A stretch of 64,000 nt of DNA from JANNSX01 sp041397825. Its GTDB lineage: Bacteria > Pseudomonadota > Alphaproteobacteria > Rhizobiales > Hyphomicrobiaceae. The stretch's first letter is position 1. Every line of letters begins with the position of its first letter. Below, in pieces: positions 27,280-36,100 of the stretch. A program made the translations under genes and the position numbers. Under the pieces are notes generated by a model that saw nothing but the letters and a program-made list of their open reading frames with translations, did no database searches and had not been told where the DNA came from. Location of the stretch: the NCBI GenBank assembly GCA_041397825.1, contig JAWKVX010000002.1:1164405-1228404 (forward strand), read 5' to 3'.

Positions 27280-28054
27280 GCGCAACCGGCTTCTCTATCT
27301 GCATCTCGCGCTGACCTTCGTATTCCTCTACGGCCCGATCCTCATTCTCGTTGTGCTGAGCTTCAACGAGTCGGGACTGGCGACGGCGTGGACCGGCTTC
27401 TCCTTGAAATGGTATCAGGCGCTGTTCGCCAGCACGAAGTTCCTCGTGCCCACTGTCAATACGCTGATTGTGGCAGGCATTACCACGGTGATCTCGACGG
27501 TTATCGGCACGCTGCTCGCGATGGCGGTGGAGCGCCTGCCGCCGTCGGCGCGCATCGACACGGTCCTATTCGTTCCGATGGTCATTCCCGACATCGTGCT
27601 CGCCATCGCCTTGCTCAGCTTCTTCACAGCGCTCCGCCTGACGCTCGGACTGCATTCGATCGTCATCGCACACGTCGTGTTTTGTATCGCCTTCGTCTGC
27701 GCGGTTGTCCGGACACGCCTCAACAGTTTCGACGGCTCGCTCATCGAGGCCTCTATTGATCTGGGCGCCACGCGCTGGCGAACATTTTGGCGCATAACCC
27801 TGCCTGTAATCGCGCCGGGCGTCATCGCCGGGGCGCTCCTTTCCTTCACGCTATCATTCGACGAGTTCGTCATCGCTTTCTTCACTGCCGGCTCCTCGGG
27901 CCGCTCCCGTACTCTGCCGATGGAGATCTATTCGATGGTTCGTTTCGGTGTGACGCCTGACATCAACGCGCTCGCGACGATCATCATCGGCGTCAGCTTC
28001 TTCCTCGTGCTCATCGCCCAGCGCTTCAATCGCGAGACCGCGGACCGCTCATGA
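27272..28054 (+). CDS. ABC transporter permease, PotC-like
   Basis: The 260-residue protein has six predicted helices, beginning LYLHLALTFVFLYGPILIL, and an EAA loop IEASIDLGATRWRTFWR near residues 174-190. The start is the ATG 27272 inside the end of the PotB-like gene; the frame is open for 29 codons upstream but only in the overlap. The stop overlaps the ATPase gene by four bases. With its partner it makes the membrane channel of the importer. Confidence 0.92.
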   Translation: MARRNRLLYLHLALTFVFLYGPILILVVLSFNESGLATAWTGFSLKWYQALFASTKFLVPTVNTLIVAGITTVISTVIGTLLAMAVERLPPSARIDTVLFVPMVIPDIVLAIALLSFFTALRLTLGLHSIVIAHVVFCIAFVCAVVRTRLNSFDGSLIEASIDLGATRWRTFWRITLPVIAPGVIAGALLSFTLSFDEFVIAFFTAGSSGRSRTLPMEIYSMVRFGVTPDINALATIIIGVSFFLVLIAQRFNRETADRS

Positions 28055-29115
28055 CCAATCAGTCTGTCATCGAGATCCGGAATGTCTCTCTCAACTACGG
28101 GCCCGTGCGCGCGCTGGACGACGTGACCATTGAGTTTCGCGAGGGCGAGTTCTTTGCACTGCTCGGACCATCGGGTTGCGGAAAGACGTCGCTGCTGAGA
28201 ATCATGGCCGGTTTTGCCGAGCCGACGAGCGGCGAAATACTCCTCGACGGACAGGACCTCATCGCCGTGCCAGCCCGCAAGCGGCCGATCAACATGATGT
28301 TCCAGTCCTATGCGCTCTTTCCCCACATGACGGTCGAGGGCAATGTGCGCTACGGGCTCGAGACTGCGCGGTTACCCGCTGCCGAAATCAAATCCCGCGT
28401 CGAAACGATGCTGGAAACCACGCATCTGACCGATCTTGCGGAACGCCGTCCTAACCAACTCTCGGGCGGCCAAAGGCAGCGCGTGGCCCTCGCCCGCGCT
28501 CTCGTCATGCATCCACGGGTTCTGCTGCTCGACGAGCCACTCGGCGCTCTCGACAAGAAGTTGCGCGAAGCGATGCAGCTCGAGCTCAAGCGCCTCCAAC
28601 ACGAGCTTGGCATCACCTTCATCGTCGTCACCCACGATCAGGAGGAAGCACTGGTGATGGCCGACCGCATCGCTTTGATGCGAGGCGGAAAGTTTGAGCA
28701 GATCGGCACGCCGTCCGAGCTTTACGAGCGCCCGGCATCCCGTTTCGTCGCCGACTTCGTCGGCAAGACGAACTTCTTTGCAGGCACTGCCAAAGGCAAG
28801 ATGGTCACGGTCGTGGGGCTTGGCGAGCTCTCGTGTGCGACCCCGAGCGAAGGGCCCGTCGCCTACTCGATCCGTCCCGAGCGCATCCGCGTGAGCGCCG
28901 AGAGACCGGCGGAGAGCGACAACAGCTTCGAGGGCGAAGTCGCCGAGGTCGCGTATCACGGGCAGGACGAGACCGTCATGGTCCGCATTCCGGGGCAGCC
29001 GGACCTCGTCATCGCTAGGGTGAATGCGAGCGATCCGATGGTCCCGATGATCTCGGTCGGGCAGCGCGTCTGGTTGAGCTGGAGCTGCACCGACGCGCGT
29101 ATTCTTCCGCATTGA
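28051..29115 (+). CDS. ABC transporter ATP-binding protein, PotA-like
   Basis: The 354-residue protein has Walker A GPSGCGKTS (about residues 37-45), signature LSGGQRQR, Walker B LLLDEPLGALD and the switch histidine in VVTHDQEE. A TOBE regulatory domain follows after residue 270. It starts with an ATGA overlap on the PotC-like permease and is followed by 15 bp before the GMC gene. It drives import for the adjacent permeases. The paralogue at 47263 in the island is of the same family but clearly different in sequence. Confidence 0.93.
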   Translation: MTNQSVIEIRNVSLNYGPVRALDDVTIEFREGEFFALLGPSGCGKTSLLRIMAGFAEPTSGEILLDGQDLIAVPARKRPINMMFQSYALFPHMTVEGNVRYGLETARLPAAEIKSRVETMLETTHLTDLAERRPNQLSGGQRQRVALARALVMHPRVLLLDEPLGALDKKLREAMQLELKRLQHELGITFIVVTHDQEEALVMADRIALMRGGKFEQIGTPSELYERPASRFVADFVGKTNFFAGTAKGKMVTVVGLGELSCATPSEGPVAYSIRPERIRVSAERPAESDNSFEGEVAEVAYHGQDETVMVRIPGQPDLVIARVNASDPMVPMISVGQRVWLSWSCTDARILPH

Positions 29116-29130
29116 TGGCCGGTTGGAGTG

Positions 29131-30774
29131 ATGACGGCAGAACGCTACGACTACATCATCATCGGCGCGGGCTCGGCGGGAAGCGTGCTCGCCAACCGAC
29201 TGAGCACCGATCCCGCCGTCAAGGTGCTCCTGATCGAGGCAGGCGGTCCCGACCGTCGCTGGGATATCCGCATCACGATGCCGGCGGCGCTCGTCTATCC
29301 ACTCCAGAGCAAGACCTACAACTGGCAATTCCTATCCGAGCCGATCAAGGAGCTCAACGGCCGGCGGATACCCTACTTCCGCGGCAAGGCTCTGGGAGGC
29401 TCCTCCACCATCAACGGCATGGTCTATGTGCGGGGCAACGCCATGGATTTCGATGGCTGGGCGGCCGAACCGGGCCTCGCCCAATGGAGCTACCGCCACT
29501 GCCTGCCCTACTTCAAGCGGGCCGAGAGCTACTCCGAAGGCGGTGATCTCTATCGCGGTGATAGCGGTCCCCTGCACGTATCGCGTGGCGCACCGCAGAG
29601 CCGGCTTTACGAAGTCTTCCTCCAGGCGGCCGTCGAAGCCGGTCATGAGCTCGTCCCCGACACCAACGGCTTTCGCCAGGAGGGTTTCGGTTATTTCGAC
29701 GCCACGATCCACAACGGCGTGCGCGAGAGCGCGTCGCGGGCCTATCTGCATCCGGTGATGGGTAGCCGCCGCAACCTTACCGTGATAACGGGCGCCATGG
29801 TTGGCGGCGTGACGCTGCAGAACGGCCGGGCAGAAAGCGTCCGTTTCATGAGCGAAGGCAAAGCCTGCTCCGCACATGTCGAACGCGAGGTGATCGTCAG
29901 CGCCGGCGCCATCCAGTCACCACAAATATTGATGCTTTCAGGCATCGGTCCGGCGGACGAGTTGAAAGCCCACGGGATCGAGGTCAAGGCCGAACTCCCG
30001 GGGGTCGGTCGCAACCTGGCCGATCACCTCGAATGGATCGTGTCCTATCGATGCCGAAAACCGATCAGCTACTACGCGGCGACCAAGACGCCGCGCCAGT
30101 TGAGGATCGGTGCCGAGTGGCTCACGCGCAAGACAGGTCTGGGCACCTCCAATTTCTTCGAGACAGGCGGCTTTCTGAAGTCGTCGCCGGATCAGCCCTA
30201 TCCTGACGTTCATTTGCACTTCGTCGCGCTTGCGGCCGAGTACAGCGGCCGACTTTCGGCGCCCGGCCACAGCTATCAGGTGCATCTGAGCACCGGAAAA
30301 CCGGCGAGTCGGGGTTGGGTGACGCTCGCCTCGAGTCGCCCTGAAGAGCCCCCGCGCATTCAGCCCAACTACATGGCCGAGGCACGAGACTGGGGCGATG
30401 CGCGACGCGCCATTCGTCATTCTGTCGATGTGCTCGAGCAGCCGGCGTTCTCGGAATTGAAAGGCGACCAGATCAATCCCGGGGCGGCGCTCGCCAGCGA
30501 CGCTTCCCTCGACGCCCACATCCGCGCCAACGCCGAGTCAGGGTACCACTATGTTGGCACGTGCCGGATGGGGGAAGGGGTGGAAGCCGTCGTCGACGGC
30601 AACTTGCGCGTGCATGGGGTGCAAGGACTGCGGGTGGTCGATGCGTCCGTCATGCCGCGTCCGCCGAACGGCAACACCAATGCGCCGACAATCATGATCG
30701 CAGAGAAGGCCGCCGATCTGATCCTCGGGGCGCCGCTGCTCGAGCCATTGGATGTGCCGGCCTATAGAGGCTGA
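29131..30774 (+). CDS. GMC-family FAD-dependent oxidoreductase, inside the Pot-type transporter operon
   Basis: The 547-residue protein has IIGAGSAGSVLANRL at the FAD site, the signature GGSSTINGMVYVRGN, SAGAIQSPQILMLSGIGP, and the catalytic GYHYVGTCRMG and NGNTNAPT at the end. It is related to the GMC enzyme at 24504 but not a near copy. The GTG directly before the ATG could also start translation. Its place between the ATPase and the substrate-binding protein of an importer indicates that the imported compound, or a product of it, is an alcohol substrate of this enzyme. This is inference from context. Confidence 0.9.
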   Translation: MTAERYDYIIIGAGSAGSVLANRLSTDPAVKVLLIEAGGPDRRWDIRITMPAALVYPLQSKTYNWQFLSEPIKELNGRRIPYFRGKALGGSSTINGMVYVRGNAMDFDGWAAEPGLAQWSYRHCLPYFKRAESYSEGGDLYRGDSGPLHVSRGAPQSRLYEVFLQAAVEAGHELVPDTNGFRQEGFGYFDATIHNGVRESASRAYLHPVMGSRRNLTVITGAMVGGVTLQNGRAESVRFMSEGKACSAHVEREVIVSAGAIQSPQILMLSGIGPADELKAHGIEVKAELPGVGRNLADHLEWIVSYRCRKPISYYAATKTPRQLRIGAEWLTRKTGLGTSNFFETGGFLKSSPDQPYPDVHLHFVALAAEYSGRLSAPGHSYQVHLSTGKPASRGWVTLASSRPEEPPRIQPNYMAEARDWGDARRAIRHSVDVLEQPAFSELKGDQINPGAALASDASLDAHIRANAESGYHYVGTCRMGEGVEAVVDGNLRVHGVQGLRVVDASVMPRPPNGNTNAPTIMIAEKAADLILGAPLLEPLDVPAYRG

Positions 30775-30903
30775 GAGCCAAAATGGGCCTTGACCATAAA
30801 TACCTTCGCACCTAAAAAAAGACCAGACGGTAAAATAAAAATTCCAGCAAGTGTGCGGTCGATGTGACTGGCTGGGCCAATACGCCACGCAAGGGAGGCT
30901 CGA

Positions 30904-31959
30904 TTGAAGAAGGAACTATTGAAGCGGACGGGCATTGGTTTGTTCGCCGTGGCTGCACTGCTCGGCGCAGCACCGGTCAACGCAGAGTCCATCACGGTCA
31001 TCAATTTCGCCAACTACATGCCGCCCGACCTCATGGAACGGTTCACGAAGGAGACGGGCATCACCGTCGACTACGTCACCACCAGCACGAACGAGGAAAC
31101 GATGGGCAAGCTCGTCGCCGCCAACGGGGCGGGCTTCGACGTGGTCTTCGTGTCCTCACCATTCGCGCAGGCACTACGCAGCCTCGACCTGCTCACAGAT
31201 CTCAATCAGGACAATCTCCCCAACAAATCGAACCTGTATGAGGAGGCGACGAAGCTCTCCTACGATCCTGGCAACGTCTTCTCGATGCCCTATGCCTGGG
31301 GCACGACGGGGCTTTGCTATCGCGAAGACCTTGTCAAGACCGCGCCAACGAGTTGGAACGATCTCCTGAAGCCGAGTGATGATCTCAAGGGCAAGATCAC
31401 CATGCTCAAGACGGACCGCTGGCTGCTGGCGCCCGCCCAGCTGGTCAATGGTTACTCTGTCAACGACGTCGCCCCCGAGCACCTGGAGAAGGTCAAGCAG
31501 GATCTCATTGAAGCGAAGAAGGGTTTGCTCGCGTATGACGACGTGACATTCTATTCCAAACTGGTCGCCGGCGAGGCCGCGATGGTGCATTCCTGGGACG
31601 GCTGGTGCAACTATGCGCTCGCTGAGAACGACAAGGCGCGCTTCGTCGTGCCCAAGGAGGGCTCAGACTTCTATATCGACACGATGGTCGTGCCTAAGGC
31701 GAGCGAGAACAAGGACGCGGCTGAAAAGTTCATCAACTTCGTATTGCAGCCCGAGAACCAACTCTGGGTCGTGACGAACCTCTTCTTCAAGGTGCCGAAC
31801 AAGGCGTCGATGGATATGGTTCCGAAGGATCTCTTGGAGAAGTATCCGAACATCGCGATGACGGCGGCAGACCTCGCCAAGTTCGAGATCTTCCAGGATC
31901 TCGGACCCGATCTGCCGCGGGTGTCGAAGGTGATCACTGAGATCACGTCCTCGAATTAA
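30904..31959 (+). CDS. Periplasmic substrate-binding protein, PotD/PotF-like
   Basis: The 351-residue protein has a signal peptide (LLKRTGIGLFAVAALLGAAPVNA, cut near residue 26) and then the fold start ITVINFANYMPPDLMERFTKE, typical of family 1 polyamine-type binding proteins. The start is a TTG at 30904 with GGGAGG seven bases upstream. The aspartates and tryptophans for a cationic ligand are plausible (SWDGWCNYA), so a polyamine or quaternary amine is possible but not shown. It closes the importer operon, after a gap of 129 bp that includes AT-rich sequence and may hold its own promoter for high expression. Confidence 0.9.
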   Translation: MKKELLKRTGIGLFAVAALLGAAPVNAESITVINFANYMPPDLMERFTKETGITVDYVTTSTNEETMGKLVAANGAGFDVVFVSSPFAQALRSLDLLTDLNQDNLPNKSNLYEEATKLSYDPGNVFSMPYAWGTTGLCYREDLVKTAPTSWNDLLKPSDDLKGKITMLKTDRWLLAPAQLVNGYSVNDVAPEHLEKVKQDLIEAKKGLLAYDDVTFYSKLVAGEAAMVHSWDGWCNYALAENDKARFVVPKEGSDFYIDTMVVPKASENKDAAEKFINFVLQPENQLWVVTNLFFKVPNKASMDMVPKDLLEKYPNIAMTAADLAKFEIFQDLGPDLPRVSKVITEITSSN

Positions 31960-31981
31960 GGCCACACGGACTGATAGCGCC

Positions 31982-32012
31982 CGAGCCGGTCAGATCACCC
32001 CTGGCCGGCTCG
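31982..32012 (+). terminator. Stem-loop after the binding-protein gene
   Basis: CGAGCCGG at 31982-31989 pairs perfectly with CCGGCTCG at 32005-32012 across a 15-nt loop, 23 bp after the stop codon. There is no T-run, so it may be a processing or stabilising hairpin rather than a full intrinsic terminator. Confidence 0.45.
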
Positions 32013-32104
32013 TTGCGTGTGGCCCCATTCAATCGGTGGTGACCTGCTCCAGGGTTTTCGGACCAGGGATGATTGGAGAGACTGGCCTGCGAACCGGAGG
32101 ACGG

Positions 32105-32549
32105 TACCTCACCGTCGCACTCGACGGGTTCTCGCGGCATGTTCTGTCGTGGCGATTGTCGATCACGATGGGACCTCGTTCTGCATCGAGGCGCTGGAGG
32201 CGGTGACCTGCTCGCCATGGGAGCCCTGAGAGCTGCAACACGGATCAGGGCTCGCAGTTCAACTGTACAGGCCTTCGTCGGCGTGCTTGGGAAGCACGGC
32301 GTCCGGATCCGCATGGACGGCAAGGGAGCCCGTAGAGACAGCGTGTTCTTCGAGCGGCGCTGGCGGACGGTCAAATGCGAGGAGGTCTATCTGCAGGCTG
32401 ACGCAAGCGTCAGCGCGGCACGCGCCGGGATCGGGCGCTATCTCGATCACTACGATCGGCGGCGGCCGCATTCGAGCCTTGACGGCGTGACGCCCGATCA
32501 CGCCCACTACGGACACGCGAACCTGCCGCCGATCCGCCTTGCGGCCTAG
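32105..32549 (+). pseudogene. IS3-family transposase OrfB, degraded C-terminal half
   Basis: Translated pieces in different frames give the DDE integrase domain of an IS3-family OrfB: VALDGFSRHVLSWRLS at 32109-32160, then TSFCIEALEA, then NTDQGSQFN (32237-32263), then HGVRIRMDGKGARRDSVFFE and RYLDHYDRRRPHSSLDGVTP to the stop at 32549. At least two frameshifts and a short deletion separate them, and the N-terminal half and OrfA are missing. A sequence TGACCTGCTCC at 32038 resembles an IS3-type end but may be chance. It is a dead insertion between the transporter operon and the peroxidase. Confidence 0.8.
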
Positions 32550-32732
32550 CCCCGGCAGACGATCCACCTAGCGAAGCGGAACTTCTGTCCCAACACCCGG
32601 GACCATCTCAGTTATCGCAGCGAACATCATTGACCAGGAGCGAAATCACTTAGCAGCAGATATTCAGCGCCCCATTGGTTCTTGAACCACAGTTTCGTCG
32701 CACAATCTCCAGCAAGAACACTCGTGACAACC

Positions 32733-33041
32733 CTACTTGTCCCCATTCCGCATTCGCTTCGGTATTTGCCAGCTTGTGGGGCGCGTCATCAGCCAGGACA
32801 GACTCTGCGTTCCGTAGCTCGATGAGGTGTCATGTCTTGCGCTCTGTGGAGGATGGGTCGTCGGTTGCTCGATGGCATCGGACCGCTCGACCTCTTGCGT
32901 GAGCTGTGTGAGGAACGTCTCGGCTTCCAATCGGCTATCCAGAGCCACAGCCTCAACAGTATTGTCGTCGTGGATGGCGACACAGAGATGCGGCAGGCCA
33001 TCCTGGAGCGGACTGTATATGGCGAATTTAACGATGGGCAT
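32733..33041 (-). CDS. Small hypothetical protein
   Basis: A 102-codon frame starts at the ATG 33041. The first 60 residues (beginning MPIVKFAIYSPLQDGLPHL) look like a compact folded protein with balanced composition, while the last 40 are Ser/Arg-rich and less protein-like. I recognise no domain. It lies downstream of the RTX peroxidase on the same strand, 113 bp after its stop. The ribosome site is weak. It may be real, perhaps truncated at its 3' end by the nearby IS debris. Confidence 0.4.
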   Translation of the reverse strand: MPIVKFAIYSPLQDGLPHLCVAIHDDNTVEAVALDSRLEAETFLTQLTQEVERSDAIEQPTTHPPQSARHDTSSSYGTQSLSWLMTRPTSWQIPKRMRNGDK

Positions 33042-33153
33042 AAGGCTCACTTTTTTCGGCCTGCCTTACTTGTCGAACTGGCACGGTGCGGATTGCGGTT
33101 GCGGTGGCATCCGGCCCGGCAGGGCGGTGAAGCCCCGCCGGGCCGTCAGCCGA

Positions 33154-36100
33154 CTAGGTGAAGTCGAAGCTCGAAACTCCGACCGTGCCATTGGCGTGGA
33201 AAATGCCGACGAGATCGAGCTCGCTTGCCGAAACCTCGCCGCCGTTTGCCTGCGTCCAATGCCAAACTGAGAACTGATTGCCATTGGTGTCGTTGACTAC
33301 GATGAGCCCGTCCTCGCCATTGGCGGCACGAATGCGGAATTCCTCATTGACCGCGGCAGCTACGGTTGCGGCATTGCCGAGATAGGCTGTGGAGACGCCT
33401 TCGCCGTTCTCGCCGGTCAGCAGCAGTGCCTCCACGGCGCTGTCGGAATGACCAAACCGCGCCGCAACCGTTCCCCGATGCCCGTTGCCGATGGCAAACG
33501 AGATGGCGCCATCATCCTCGGCGTCGTCGAGCGTCTCGGCGAGGGCCCCGGTGAATACCACGCGATCGACCTGGGAGGCCTTGCCGGTGACATCGAAGCC
33601 CTTGACGGTATCTCCATATTCGCTTGTGGAGCCGAAGCGCACCGTATCGCGTTGATTGTCGTTGCCGCCGCCGGTCCAGATGAAATCGGCGCCATCGCCG
33701 CCCACGAACACGTCGCCGCCCTTGCCGCCATGCATCTTGTCGTTGCCGGCACCACCCAGCATGACATCGCGTCCCGCCAGGCCTCGCATCACGTCATCAC
33801 CCTGGCCACCGATGAGTCGGTCGGCCCGGTTCGTGCCGATGATCCGGTCATCCCACAGCACCACGTCCTGTGGTCTCAGGTCGCCGATGATATGGTCGTC
33901 GCCGCCATTCGACTGGAAGACGATGCGATGGTCGGACGTGAGGCCGGCGATGTCGACCGTATCGTTGCCAAGACCGCCGTTGATCGTGATCGTCGAATAG
34001 TTGAGGCTCGTCTGCGTGAAGTCTCCGAAGACGGCAATGGTGTCGCCCAGGCTCGTGCCGCCCGTCAGGCCGCCGCCATTGTTCGCGGTGACGTCGAAAG
34101 TATTGACCGTGATCTCTTCGACATTGTCCAGCTCGGCGATGATGGCTCCGTTGCGGGTAATGACGATCTCCGTCGCGGTGTTCGAGATCGTCAGCCCCGC
34201 AAGCATCGCCGCGGCCGCGGTGTAGATGTTAAAGGTCTCCGCCGAGTTATTGCCGTTGACGATGAAGCGATCGCCGCCACCGTCTTGGCCGTCGACGTAG
34301 TCTCGTCCATCGGTGCTCCCGCCAAAAAAACCACCATTGGCGTTCCAGACGATCGTATCATCGCCTCCGCCTGCGAGAATGATGTCGTTACCGGTGCCAC
34401 CGTCAAAGGTGGAGGTCTGACCGTCACCGATCAGGATCTGGTTCCCGTTGCCACCTTCGACCGTCCCGGTCGTGTCACGACTGACGCTGACCGCCGGGTT
34501 GGGTTGAGGATTGCCATTGAGCGTGTAGTTGAATGTGGCGCTCGTATTCCCACCACCATTCCCGTTGTAGTCGAGCGTCACACTGCCTGGATTGGTGGCA
34601 AGGGAGAGATTGCTGATGCGGCTGGAGATCTCCGAGACACCGGTAATGTCGAGCGGTGCGAGCGAGTCCGGGTCGGAGTCGTTCGCGAGCAACGCCCATT
34701 CGGGCACGACAATCGTGCCGCTCGCAAAGCTCGTGACGATCTGGTCGCTTCCGGCTTGGACCGGGTCGTCGATGGCCACGATGCTGATGGTCGCGGTCGC
34801 GACATTGCTGGTCCACAAGCCATCATTCGTCGTGATGTCGATGGTCCGGGTGGTGTGGGTGTCGAACTCCGTCGGGTTGTCGGAAGTGCTGAAGTATCTG
34901 ACCTGCTCGATGAAGCCCTGGTACTGAGCCTTTGTCGCCTGACCGCTGATCGTCAGCGTGATCTCGCCCGCGACCGACGAGTCGATTTGATAGGCGACGC
35001 CACCGCCGAGGTTGCCGCTCGCGTTGTTGGAGTTGCCCATCCGGAGCTGATCACCCTGGGCGGCATCCGTCAGAACGACCTTCGCCCAGGCCATCGTCGC
35101 GCTGTCGTCGGTGATCGAGGGGAACGAGGCGATTGCAACGCGGGCGCCGTTCTCGGTGAAGGTGGTCGCGAAGCCCGTGCCCGGAGCGCCAGCGACCGTC
35201 GAGTCCAGTTGCTTCGCAATGACGATATTGTCGATGCCGACCAGATCGTTGTTGCCATTGACGGCCGACACGACGAAGCGGATGGCCGACGAGGCGCCGA
35301 ACGGACCCGACAAGGCAATGACCTCATTGCCGTTCCCGGAGTTCCCGTCGATCGTGAACACCGTGGCGAAAGTCGAGCCGTCGGCCGCGAACTGGACCAG
35401 CACGGTCTCGTTGTCGGCGACGTCGAATCCTTGCTCGTTGTAGCTGAAAGACAGCGTCGCCGACGTCGCGCCCGTAAGATCGACGGCGCGCGTGATCATG
35501 GCGCCGTCGCTATTGGCGGCCGAGTTGCCATTGTCGAACTCGAGCCGGTTGCCATTGATGCGGATCTGGCCGTTGTCCGAGGTCGAGCTCCCGTCGTCTC
35601 CATCCTCGATCCAGTCCGCTGTCCAGGCGCCGTCATCCTGGGTGTAGCTCGTGGAGCTGAAATTCTCGCTGAAGGTTGCAAGAACCGTCGCGACGGCGTG
35701 ATCTGCGTCGAGATCCAGGGCTGGCGGCGTTGGAATGAGCGAGATCGTCTGGTCCGCGAAGATGCCGATCTCGATGCCAATCAATAGGTCGATGCCGTCA
35801 TTGGCGCGGGGAACGAGCACGCCAGTGCCGTCGTCGACAAGTCCGCCGTTGTCGATGACCTTCAGGGCCTGGATGATCTCGCCGGAGGCGGCGGCGTAGT
35901 CGATGACCTCGATGGCATACTCCGACAGATTGCCCGTGAATATCACGGCATCCGCCTGTCCGTCGGCGCCGCCGTCGCCGAGCACGACGTCCTTGAACAT
36001 GCGCGAGCGCAGCATCTCGGTGAAATGCTTGTCGAACATCTCGGTGCCGATGTCGGCATTGGCCAGCAGGCCCTCGCCGATGTCGCCGAGCGCCCGGTTG

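Noticed and set aside
33448..35787. Open frame of 779 codons antisense to the peroxidase
   Set aside because: It lies opposite RTX repeats, whose codon bias keeps the reverse strand open. The translation is Val/Arg/Asp-rich with no domain.
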